A stretch of 64,000 bases of DNA from Nocardioides sp. Lineage in GTDB: Bacteria; Actinomycetota; Actinomycetes; Propionibacteriales; Nocardioidaceae. Location: NCBI GenBank assembly GCA_020636915.1, contig JACJWV010000018.1, forward strand, positions 1 through 64,000. Direction: 5' to 3'. Positions 1-7,247 of the stretch are shown piece by piece. Each line of letters begins with the position of its first letter. Positions within the stretch are counted from its first letter, which is position 1. The position numbers and the translations under genes are program-made. Under the pieces are notes generated by a model. It saw only the letters and a program-made list of their open reading frames with translations. It was not told where the DNA came from and ran no database searches.

Positions 1-998
1 AGGGCGGCACGATCGTGCTGGCCCGCAGCGGCGCCCAGTGGCGACGCGCCCGCGCCGAGGTCGCCGAGGCCCGCGCGTGGGACCGCGACGAGGGCGACCT
101 CCGGCTGCTCGACCGGTCCGAGGCGACCGGCATGCTGCGCGCCAGCCGGACCCGCGGAGCGACGTACACCCCCGACTGCGCGGCGCTGCACCCCGCCAAG
201 CTGGTGCGGGGCCTGGCCGACGCCGTCGAGCGGCGCGGGGTCACGATCCACGAGCGCACCCGGGTCGAGGCGATCGAGCCCGGCCGGGCGCGCACCAGCA
301 CCGGCGACGTGCGAGCCGCGACGGTGGTGCGCGCCACCGAGGGCTACACCGCGCAGCTGCCCGGCGAGGGCCGCGCGGTGGTCCCCGTCTACTCCCTCGT
401 CATCGCGACCGAGCCGCTCCCCGCGTCGACCTGGGACGAGATCGGGCTGGCCCGCCGCGAGACGTTCAGCGACCACCGCCACCTCATCGTCTACGGGCAG
501 CGCACCGCCGACGACCGGCTCGTCTTCGGCGGCCGCGGGGCGCCGTACCACCTCGGCTCCCGCATCCGCCCGGAGTTCGACCGTGACGAGCGGGTCTTCG
601 CCGGCCTCTACGCGACCCTCACCGACCTGTTCCCGGTGCTGGCCGGCACCCGCGTCACCCATGCCTGGGGCGGGGCGCTCGGGATCCCCCGCGACTGGTG
701 CGCCTCCGTCGGGCTGGACCGCGGCACCGGCCTGGCGTGGGCGGGGGGGTACGTCGGCGACGGGCTCAGCACCACCAACCTGGCCGGGCGCACCCTGCGC
801 GACCTGGTGCTGGGCCGTGACACCGAGCTGACCCGCCTACCGTGGGTGGGGCACCGCTCCCCCGCCTGGGAGCGCGAGCCGCTGCGCTGGCTCGGCATCA
901 ACGCCGGCCTGCGCGCGATGACCCTCGCCGACGCCGAGGAGATGCTCACGCGGATGCCGAGCGTGGTGGCGAAGATCGTGGCTCCCCTGCTGGGATGA
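1..998 (+). CDS. FAD-dependent oxidoreductase (DAO/PuuB-like), 5' end outside window
   Basis: C-terminal 330 or so residues of an FAD-dependent amine or amino-acid oxidase; the open frame enters from the window edge, so the N-terminal dinucleotide-binding fold is missing. The visible part has the family's substrate-domain segment followed by a C-terminal FAD contact, GGYVGDGLSTTNLAGR, close to the end. The overall pattern resembles gamma-glutamylputrescine oxidase and related DadA-type enzymes, which oxidise an amine with release of peroxide. The substrate cannot be told from this fragment. It is followed on the same strand by a dimethylarginine hydrolase, so a role in guanidino or polyamine breakdown is a reasonable inference only. 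Confidence 0.75.
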   Translation, partial: GGTIVLARSGAQWRRARAEVAEARAWDRDEGDLRLLDRSEATGMLRASRTRGATYTPDCAALHPAKLVRGLADAVERRGVTIHERTRVEAIEPGRARTSTGDVRAATVVRATEGYTAQLPGEGRAVVPVYSLVIATEPLPASTWDEIGLARRETFSDHRHLIVYGQRTADDRLVFGGRGAPYHLGSRIRPEFDRDERVFAGLYATLTDLFPVLAGTRVTHAWGGALGIPRDWCASVGLDRGTGLAWAGGYVGDGLSTTNLAGRTLRDLVLGRDTELTRLPWVGHRSPAWEREPLRWLGINAGLRAMTLADAEEMLTRMPSVVAKIVAPLLG

Positions 999-1002
999 GG
1001 CC

Positions 1003-1086
1003 ATGAGCGAGCGGAGCGAGCGGATCGTCAAGAGCAGCGGGGCTTGTGCCTCATGGGCGCACGGAGCGAAGCGAGTACGTCCATGA
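1003..1086 (+). other. 27-codon mini-ORF made of GAGCGAGCG-type repeats, overlapping the ddaH start
   Basis: An ATG begins 5 bases after the oxidoreductase stop and opens a 27-codon frame starting MSERSERIVK. Its TGA overlaps the ATG of the next gene as ATGA. The DNA contains GAGCGAGCGGAGCGAGCG and a second, degenerate copy (GGAGCGAAGCGAGT) about 55 bases on. This looks like an interspersed actinobacterial spacer repeat that happens to be open, perhaps allowing translational coupling to ddaH. It is not a recognised protein. Confidence 0.3.
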
Positions 1087-1847
1087 GCAGGCAGGCCCTC
1101 GTGCGGCCCCCGGGTCCTCGGCTGGCCGACGGCCTGGTGACCCACATCGACCGGTCCCCTGTCGACCTCGACCTGGCGCGCCGCCAGTGGGAGGGGTACG
1201 TCGGCGCGCTCGACGCCGAGGGCTGGGAGGTCGTCCCGGTGCCGGCTGCCGACGACTGCCCCGACGCGGTCTTCGTCGAGGACACGGTCGTCGTCTACGG
1301 CGACCTCGCCGTCATCTCGCGCCCCGGCGCCGACGAGCGCAAGCCCGAGACCGCGGGCACCGAGGAGGTCCTGCGCGGCCTCGGCTACCGGATCGCCCAC
1401 ATCGAGGCGCCCGGCACGCTCGACGGCGGCGACGTGCTCAAGCACGACGGCACCGTCTGGGTGGGGCTCGGCGGCCGCACCGACGCCGAGGGTCTCGACC
1501 AGCTCGCGGCGCACCTCGCGCCGCTCGGCGCCCGCACCGTCGGCGTACCCGTCTCGCGGGTGCTGCACCTGAAGTCGGCGGTCACCGCCCTTCCCGACGG
1601 CACCGTGGTCGGTCACCCGCCCCTCGTCGACGACCCGACGGTCTGGCCGTCCTTCCTCGAGGTCCCCGAGGAGGCGGGGTCGCACGTCGTGCTGCTCGAC
1701 GGTTCCACCGTCTTGATGTCGATCTCCGCCCCGGTCACGCGCCGGCTCTTCGAGGAACGCGGGCTGCGCGTCGTCGCCGTCGACATCTCCGAGTTCGAGA
1801 AGCTCGAGGGCTGCGTCACCTGCCTGTCGGTGCGGCTTCGGGGCTAG
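1083..1847 (+). CDS. ddaH: Dimethylarginine dimethylaminohydrolase (dimethylargininase)
   Basis: 254-residue amidinotransferase-fold enzyme that hydrolyses N-omega-methylated arginines to citrulline and a methylamine. Recognisable blocks in order: FVEDTVVVYGD (residues 64-74), the LDGGDVL turn (113-119), the catalytic His block VLHLKSAVTALPDG (His162), and the C-terminal nucleophile in GCVTCLSVR (Cys247), which lies seven residues from the end as in known bacterial DDAH. The ATG at 1083 is chosen because homologues begin shortly before the conserved DG.VTHIDR segment; an in-frame start at 1044 would lie inside the upstream repeat. It may be co-transcribed with the oxidase upstream. Confidence 0.9.
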   Translation: MSRQALVRPPGPRLADGLVTHIDRSPVDLDLARRQWEGYVGALDAEGWEVVPVPAADDCPDAVFVEDTVVVYGDLAVISRPGADERKPETAGTEEVLRGLGYRIAHIEAPGTLDGGDVLKHDGTVWVGLGGRTDAEGLDQLAAHLAPLGARTVGVPVSRVLHLKSAVTALPDGTVVGHPPLVDDPTVWPSFLEVPEEAGSHVVLLDGSTVLMSISAPVTRRLFEERGLRVVAVDISEFEKLEGCVTCLSVRLRG

Positions 1848-1987
1848 CCACGAGACGCCGCGCGGTGGTCCTCGAGCCTCCGCTGACCCGTCGGGCGCGG
1901 GAGGTCATCACGATCGTGCCGACGGTTGCTCGATCCTGATGACGTCCCAGCCGAACGGGTCCTGCGGCGGCCGTCACCCCAGGGCCG

Positions 1988-3466
1988 TCACCCCAGGCCG
2001 TTGGCCACGGTGTCGGCCGGCTTCGTCGGGCTGTGCAGCCAGGCGTCGAAGAAGCCGTCGAGGTCCTGGCCGCTGATCTCCTCGGCGAGGGCCTGGAGCT
2101 GGTCGGTGTTGCCGGTCGTGCCCTCCCGGTCGGCGGCCCAGCGCTGCAGCAGGGTGAAGAAGTCGTCGTCGCCGATCACGTTGCGCAGTGCCTGCAGGGT
2201 GAGGCCACCGCGCTGGTAGACGAAGCCGTCGAAGATGCTCGACACGCAGTCGACGTGGTCGGGGCAGGGGTCGGCCACCTCGTGGTGCCAGAAGCCGTCG
2301 TCGCTGCCGATGCCGTCGTAGGTCGAGCGCAGCCAGTGCTGGGCGGTCTGGCCGCCGTGGGTCTCGCTGAAGTAGTGCTCGAAGAACGTCGCGAACCCCT
2401 CGTTGAGCCAGATGTCCTTCCACTGCTCGACCGACACCGAGTCGCCGTACCACTGGTGGGCGAGCTCGTGGACGACCGTCGACACCGCGCCGGGCCCGTT
2501 GCCCATGAAGGGGTAGGTCGGGCGCGTCTGGTTCTCGAGGGCGAAGCCCACCGGCAGGTCGGTCGTCAGGCCACCGGTCTCCGCGAACGGGTAGTCACCG
2601 ATCACGCTCTCGAGCCACCGGAGCAGCTGCGGCGTCTTCCTCATCAGGCGCATCGCCTCGGACTGCGAGGCCGTGGGGAGCGACTTCGACACGGCGACCA
2701 ACCACGGGCGACCATCGTCGCGACCGCGGGCGATCTCGTAGCTCCCCGCGGCGAAGAACGCCAGGTACGGCACCATCGGCTCGGCTGCCTGCCAGGTCGT
2801 GGTCGCGAGCCCGCGCCGGACCGTGCGTCCGACCTGGCGACCGTTGCCGATGACCTGCTTGCCCTTCGGCACGGTGATCGACATCCGCACGCGCGCCCGG
2901 TCCTGCGGGTGGTCGTTGGACGGGAACCACCACGGCGCCATGTGGGGCTGGTTCATCGCGACGACCTCGTGGCGACCCGCCAGCCAGTTGCTCTCCCCGG
3001 CGTAGGAGTAGACGTCGGGGAGGCCCGAGTAGCGCACCACCACCCGCACGGTCTGCCCGAGGTCGAGCGGTGCGGCGATCGTGAGCTCGTGGTGGTCCTG
3101 GTCGAAGCGCGTCCGACGGCCGTCCACCTCGACGCGCGAGGCCGGCAGCAGGAGGTCGAGGTCGAACGACGACACCGACGCGGTCGCCGTCAGCCGCAGG
3201 GCCGTCCAGCCGGAGAGCCGTCGTTCCCCGAAGGTGTAGCGGTCGTGGATGTCGTAGGACAGCACGTCGATGCCGCCGTTGCCGTCGAGCGGGAAGTAGG
3301 GGTCGCCGATCCCGGGCGCGCCGGGCGGATCGCCGGGCCCGGCCGACGCCGGACCCGGCGCCGACGCGACGAGGACGGACAGCAGCGTCACCAGGGCGAG
3401 CGCGAGGACGGGCACGGCCGGGAGGCGTCGGGTCACGGGCGACAACCTAGCCCGCGCCACGACCAT
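1988..3466 (-). CDS. Secreted M1-family zinc aminopeptidase
   Basis: 492-residue exported metallopeptidase. A basic start followed by a hydrophobic stretch (about residues 18-36) ending in ASAPGPASA is a typical signal peptide. The N-terminal beta-sandwich is followed by the gluzincin core: HELAHQWYGD near residue 330 supplies two zinc histidines and the catalytic Glu, and WLNEGFATFFE supplies the third zinc ligand 18 residues later. M1 enzymes remove N-terminal residues from peptides. At about 490 residues this belongs to the short bacterial subfamily lacking the long helical C-terminal domain. Its start faces the CstB-like gene across a 53-base AT-rich spacer. The stop codon sits in a 14-bp tandem duplication. 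Confidence 0.9.
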   Translation of the reverse strand: MVVARARLSPVTRRLPAVPVLALALVTLLSVLVASAPGPASAGPGDPPGAPGIGDPYFPLDGNGGIDVLSYDIHDRYTFGERRLSGWTALRLTATASVSSFDLDLLLPASRVEVDGRRTRFDQDHHELTIAAPLDLGQTVRVVVRYSGLPDVYSYAGESNWLAGRHEVVAMNQPHMAPWWFPSNDHPQDRARVRMSITVPKGKQVIGNGRQVGRTVRRGLATTTWQAAEPMVPYLAFFAAGSYEIARGRDDGRPWLVAVSKSLPTASQSEAMRLMRKTPQLLRWLESVIGDYPFAETGGLTTDLPVGFALENQTRPTYPFMGNGPGAVSTVVHELAHQWYGDSVSVEQWKDIWLNEGFATFFEHYFSETHGGQTAQHWLRSTYDGIGSDDGFWHHEVADPCPDHVDCVSSIFDGFVYQRGGLTLQALRNVIGDDDFFTLLQRWAADREGTTGNTDQLQALAEEISGQDLDGFFDAWLHSPTKPADTVANGLG

Positions 3467-3476
3467 CGACGTCCGT

Positions 3477-3519
3477 GCTATAACTAGATTAATTCACTCG
3501 ACTTACATCAAGGAGTGTC
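3477..3519 (+). promoter_or_regulatory. AT-rich divergent promoter region and ribosome binding site of the CstB-like gene
   Basis: This short spacer is strikingly AT-rich for the window (TATAACTAGATTAATTCACT) and lies between two divergent starts. TATAAC and TAGATT are both possible -10 hexamers for the plus-strand gene, but no convincing -35 was found. AAGGAG at 3510-3515 is a good Shine-Dalgarno for the GTG at 3520. An operator for a sulfide- or persulfide-sensing repressor would fit the downstream gene but is conjecture. Confidence 0.4.
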
Positions 3520-4890
3520 GTGGAGGTCGTCACGTTCGAGGTTCCGGAGCTCGGCAACCGCACCCACCTGGTCCACGACGGCACTCGCGCGCTCGTGGTC
3601 GACCCGCCCCGCGACGTCGCCCCCGTCGAGCGGGCCGTCGCCGCGGCCGGCGTCGAGATCGCGGCCGTCGCCGACACGCACCTCCACAACGACTACGTGT
3701 CCGGCGCCCTGGGGCTGGCCCGACGCCATGGCGCCGACTACCTGCTCTCGGCGGACGAGCCCGTCGGCTTCGAGCGCGTCGGCGTCCGGGACGGCGACGT
3801 GGTGCCGGTGGGGAGGCTCGACGTCCGCGTCCTCGCGACGCCCGGCCACACCCGCCACCACCAGTCCTTCCTCGTCCGCCACCACGACCATCCCGACCGC
3901 GCGGCCGCACTCTTCAGCGGCGGCAGCCTGCTCCACGGCACGGTGGGGCGCACCGACCTGGTCGACGACCGGCTGACCCACGCCCTGGCGCGCCAGCAGT
4001 GGGCGAGCGCCCGGCTGCTCGGCGCACTCGACCCGGCCACCTCCCTGCACCCGACCCACGGCTTCGGCAGCTTCTGCGCTGGGTCCCCCGTCGCCGACCA
4101 CCCGACCTCCACGGCGCGCACCATTGCGGACGAGCAGCACACCAACCCTGCGCTCCTGACCAACCGCGAGCGCTTCGTCGCGGCCCTGGTGGCCGGGTTC
4201 GGCCCGATCCCCCGCTACTACGCCCAGATGGCGCCTCTGAACCGGGCTGGAGCAGGACGCGCGGAGCCGCGACCCGCCCGTCGGGTGACCGCGGACGAGG
4301 TCACCGACGCCGTGCTCGCCGGGACGTGGGTGGTCGACCTGCGCGAGCGGTCGGCCTTCAGCGCCGGCCACCTGCCCCGCACGGTGAGCGTCGAGTACGG
4401 CACCCAGTTCGCGACGTACGTCGGCTGGCTGGTGCCGTGGGAGGACGACCTGGTGCTCCTCTGCGACCGGCCCGACGACCTGGAGTCCGCGCTGCACGAC
4501 CTCGCCGCCATCGGCATCGACGGGCCGCGAACGCACGTCCTCGAGCCCGACACACCGCTCCCCGCGAGCTACCGCCGCGCCGACTGGGCGGCCTTCCGGG
4601 ACGCGACGCACGCCCAGGACACCCCCGTGGTGGTCGACGTGCGTCAGCGGGACGAGTACGACGACGGGCACCTGCCCGGGGCGCTGCACCTGCCGTTGCA
4701 GGACGTCGACCTCCGCGGACACGAGCTCCCCCGCGGCGAGCTGTGGGTGCACTGCCGGTCCGGCTACCGCGCCGGCATCGCCGCCAGCATCCTGCACCGG
4801 CTGGGCCACCGCGTCGTCCACGTCGACGACGCGTGGGAGCGGGTCGCCGAGCTGGCGATCCCGACCACGACGGGAGGTGTCGCCGCCTGA
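3520..4890 (+). CDS. MBL-fold hydrolase fused to two rhodanese domains (CstB-like persulfide dioxygenase/sulfurtransferase)
   Basis: 456 residues, the length and domain order of CstB, which oxidises low-molecular-weight persulfides. Residues about 1-200 are a metallo-beta-lactamase fold with the histidine motif ADTHLHNDYVSG and a PGHTRHH segment. The usual metal-binding Asp that follows is replaced: the strand reads LFSGGSLLHGTVGRTDLV. A degenerate rhodanese domain follows (DLRERSAFSAGHLP, with LLCDRPDD at the loop). A second, apparently active rhodanese has VDVRQRDEYDDGHLPGALHLP and the cysteine loop HCRSGYRAGIAAS. The GTG at 3520 has a close AAGGAG. A role in sulfide detoxification is inferred from architecture; the missing Asp makes dioxygenase activity uncertain. 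Confidence 0.75.
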   Translation: MEVVTFEVPELGNRTHLVHDGTRALVVDPPRDVAPVERAVAAAGVEIAAVADTHLHNDYVSGALGLARRHGADYLLSADEPVGFERVGVRDGDVVPVGRLDVRVLATPGHTRHHQSFLVRHHDHPDRAAALFSGGSLLHGTVGRTDLVDDRLTHALARQQWASARLLGALDPATSLHPTHGFGSFCAGSPVADHPTSTARTIADEQHTNPALLTNRERFVAALVAGFGPIPRYYAQMAPLNRAGAGRAEPRPARRVTADEVTDAVLAGTWVVDLRERSAFSAGHLPRTVSVEYGTQFATYVGWLVPWEDDLVLLCDRPDDLESALHDLAAIGIDGPRTHVLEPDTPLPASYRRADWAAFRDATHAQDTPVVVDVRQRDEYDDGHLPGALHLPLQDVDLRGHELPRGELWVHCRSGYRAGIAASILHRLGHRVVHVDDAWERVAELAIPTTTGGVAA

Positions 4891-4932
4891 CCCACCGCGG
4901 GTCCCCGCACCTGTGCAGTCCCGGGCCGACGG

Positions 4933-5022
4933 GGGTTTTGTCGGGCGGCCGACAATTTCCGATGCGGGACGACGAAGGTTTGTCGTCCCGGATCGGATTT
5001 CGTCGGCCGGCCGACAAAACCC
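4933..5022. repeat. Nested palindromic element between the CstB-like and RIO kinase genes
   Basis: A 90-base block with three hairpins. Outer arms 4933-4952 and 5003-5022 pair with 19 of 20 matches (GGGTTTTGTCGGGCGGCCGA against the complement of the right arm). Each arm is itself near-palindromic (TTGTCGG-GCGG-CCGACAA; GTCGGCCGGCCGAC). The centre holds GGGACGAC-8-GTCGTCCC flanked by CCGAT/ATCGG. It could terminate the upstream transcript or be a dispersed palindromic repeat; it is not part of a recognisable gene. Confidence 0.6.
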
Positions 5023-5132
5023 GCGCCCCGCGCCGGGAGCGGGTCGATAATTCGGTTGCGCCCGTCTGCCGGGACATCGGAGGCTTGCTCCAGCGTCCGG
5101 ACCGGCCGGGTGCCCAGCGAGAGGAGCGTGAC

Positions 5133-5237
5133 ATGTCCACGACTGTCCTTGGCCTGTCCGCAGACCACCTCTTCTCTCGCACCTGGAGCACCCACCCCGA
5201 TGTCCCACGACTTCACCTCGCTCGACCTCACGACTGA
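5133..5237 (+). CDS. Possible 34-codon leader ORF overlapping the RIO kinase start
   Basis: An ATG preceded by GAGAGGAG at good spacing opens a 34-codon frame (MSTTVLGLSADHLF...) that ends 38 bases inside the RIO kinase gene in another reading frame. Its ribosome binding site is better than that of the kinase, whose own start has only a distant GGAG. The arrangement suggests translational coupling or a leader peptide. No homology is recognised, and it may be chance. Confidence 0.3.
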   Translation: MSTTVLGLSADHLFSRTWSTHPDVPRLHLARPHD

Positions 5238-6111
5238 CGTCACGACCGACCTCACGGCGGACCCCGGGATCGACCCCGCGTTCGTCTTCGACTTCCAGCA
5301 GTACGACGAGGTCGGCGACGGCCAGCGCTGGTCGACCTGGCTCAGCGTCGAGCCGCTGTGCCGCGGCCCGGAGCCCCGCCCCGCCTGGGTGGTGACCTCC
5401 CAGGCGGCCGTCGACACCGACCTCGGCGTCCTCAAGACCGGCAAGGAGGCCGACGCCTACCTGCTCGAGCGCGCCGTCCCCGACGGCGACCCCGGCGTCC
5501 CCGGCGAGTCCGTCGTCATGGTGGCCAAGCGCTACCGCGGCGAGGACCACCGCGACTTCCACCGCTCGTCGGCCTACACGGCCGGCCGCAAGGTCCGCAA
5601 CACCCGCGACAACCGGGCGATGGCCAAGAAGTCCGCGCACGGCCGCGCGGTCGCGGCGGGCCAGTGGGCCTGGGCCGAGTGGCAGGCGCTGGTGCGCTGC
5701 CACGAGCTCGGTCTCGCGGTGCCCTACCCGGTCCAGCTCGACGGCACCGAGCTGCTCATGGAGTGGATCACCGTCGAGGACGACGACGGCACCGCCACCG
5801 CGCCGCGCCTGGCCCAGGTGCGACCCGAACCGGATCTGCTGGCGTCGTACTTCGACCAGCTGCGTGACTTCCTCGCCGAGCTCGCCCGGCACGGGATGGT
5901 GCACGGCGACCTCTCGCCCTACAACGTGCTCGCCGCGGGCGAGCGGCTCGTCGTCATCGACCTGCCGCAGACCCTCGACCTGGTCGGCAACCCGTCGGGC
6001 CCCGACTTCCTGCTCCGGGACTGCACGAACGTCTGCACCTGGTTCCGCGCCCGGGGCCTGGAGGTCGACGAGCACGCGCTCTTCGCAGACCTGCTGACGC
6101 ACGCGTTCTAG
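5200..6111 (+). CDS. RIO1-family atypical serine protein kinase
   Basis: 303-residue RIO-type kinase. Seen motifs: the nucleotide-loop region LKTGKEADAYLLERA near residue 78, a basic helix AGRKVRNTRDNRAMAKK, the catalytic loop HGDLSPYNVLA near residue 234, and the metal-binding DLPQTLD near residue 252. In eukaryotes and archaea RIO1 acts in small-subunit maturation; bacterial members are less studied, so a ribosome or stress role here is only inferred. The ATG at 5200 is preferred because the conserved part begins soon after it; an in-frame extension to 5056 would run through structured spacer DNA. It is followed after 26 bases by the LOG-family gene, so the two may be co-transcribed. Confidence 0.85.
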   Translation: MSHDFTSLDLTTDVTTDLTADPGIDPAFVFDFQQYDEVGDGQRWSTWLSVEPLCRGPEPRPAWVVTSQAAVDTDLGVLKTGKEADAYLLERAVPDGDPGVPGESVVMVAKRYRGEDHRDFHRSSAYTAGRKVRNTRDNRAMAKKSAHGRAVAAGQWAWAEWQALVRCHELGLAVPYPVQLDGTELLMEWITVEDDDGTATAPRLAQVRPEPDLLASYFDQLRDFLAELARHGMVHGDLSPYNVLAAGERLVVIDLPQTLDLVGNPSGPDFLLRDCTNVCTWFRARGLEVDEHALFADLLTHAF

Positions 6112-6137
6112 CGGCCGCAGCGTCTACAGTCGCGGGC

Positions 6138-7220
6138 GTGAAGCGCTCCCGCGGCCGCGTCGTCCACGTCGACTCGCTCGAGGAGCTCGACCGGCAGCTG
6201 GCCGCGGGAGCCACCTCCCTGCGCGGGTGGCGGGTCCGCGGCGTCGACCTCACCGGCCGACACGACGCGCTCGCCCGCGTCCGGGTGTCGGGGGCGACCT
6301 TCCTCGCCTGTCGGTTCGCCCCGGGGGACGACGAGCGGGTCCGGGCGGCGGGCGGCCTGGTGCTGCAGGTCCCCGACGACGCTCCGGTCGAGCCGCGCGA
6401 CCGGCTCTACACCGCGGGCGAGCTCTACGACACCCGGCGGTACGCCGACTCGCTCGACGCCCGCGCCTACGCCTGGTCGCAGCGCCCCTTCGGCGCCGAC
6501 GAGGCGCTCGCCCGGAGCCTGCACGACCACACGATCGACCTCGCGCTGGAGGACTGGACCAGCACCCGGCACCTGGTGGGCGTGATGGGCGGGCACCGCC
6601 TGGAGCGCGACCACCCCGGGTACGCCGACGCGGCCCGGCTCGGCGCGGCGCTGGGTGCCCGGGCGGTGGTGGCGACCGGGGGCGGGCCCGGCGCGATGGA
6701 GGCGGCGAACCTGGGCGCCCGGCTCGCCGACCGCGCCGACGACCTCGACGAGGCGGTGGCGCTCCTGGCCGGCGTGCCGTCGTACCGCCCCTCGATCGAC
6801 GCGTGGGTGCAGCGCGCCCGCGAGGTGCTCGACCGGTTCCCGGGACGTGGGGAGAACCTCGGGATCCCCACCTGGCACTACGGCCACGAGCCGCCCAACG
6901 CGTTCGCCACGGCGATCGCGAAGTACTTCCGCAACTCGATGCGCGAGGCGATCCTGCTCCAGGTGTGCGACCGAGGGATCGCCTTCCTGCCCGGCGCCGG
7001 CGGGACGGTCCAGGAGGTGTTCCAGGACGCGTGCGAGAACTACTACGCCGACGAGCCGACCGTCGCCCCGATGGTGCTGGTCGGCGCGACGTACTGGACC
7101 GAGACGCTGCCCGCGTGGCCGCTGCTGCAGCGACTCGCCCGGGGCAAGCCGATGGAGCAGCACGTGCACCTCGTCGACTCGGCCGCCGATGCTGTGGACC
7201 TGCTGAATTCGAGGACGTGA
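6138..7220 (+). CDS. LOG-family Rossmann-fold protein with N-terminal extension
   Basis: 360 residues. The second half has the LOG (lysine decarboxylase-like) nucleotide fold: VATGGGPGAMEAANLGARL near residue 180, then LPGAGGTVQEVFQDA near residue 290, which corresponds to the family motif PGGxGTxxE with Ala in place of the middle Gly. LOG proteins of about 190 residues are cytokinin-activating phosphoribohydrolases or general nucleotide hydrolases. This longer form carries about 140 extra N-terminal residues of unknown role, so calling it a cytokinin enzyme would go beyond the evidence. The GTG at 6138 gives the basic start MKRSRGR. Confidence 0.7.
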   Translation: MKRSRGRVVHVDSLEELDRQLAAGATSLRGWRVRGVDLTGRHDALARVRVSGATFLACRFAPGDDERVRAAGGLVLQVPDDAPVEPRDRLYTAGELYDTRRYADSLDARAYAWSQRPFGADEALARSLHDHTIDLALEDWTSTRHLVGVMGGHRLERDHPGYADAARLGAALGARAVVATGGGPGAMEAANLGARLADRADDLDEAVALLAGVPSYRPSIDAWVQRAREVLDRFPGRGENLGIPTWHYGHEPPNAFATAIAKYFRNSMREAILLQVCDRGIAFLPGAGGTVQEVFQDACENYYADEPTVAPMVLVGATYWTETLPAWPLLQRLARGKPMEQHVHLVDSAADAVDLLNSRT

Positions 7221-7247
7221 ACCGGAGGTGACGCCTAGATTGCCAGC

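Noticed and set aside
1900..1975. Possible gene remnant on the minus strand reading DPFGWDVIRIEQP
   Set aside because: The frame covers only about 20 codons and has no recognisable motif beyond a loose likeness to glyoxalase-family C-termini; not enough to call a pseudogene.
3508..6102. An 864-codon minus-strand frame across the CstB-like and RIO kinase genes
   Set aside because: Both plus-strand genes have clear catalytic motifs; the antisense product is low-complexity and crosses a spacer with palindromes.
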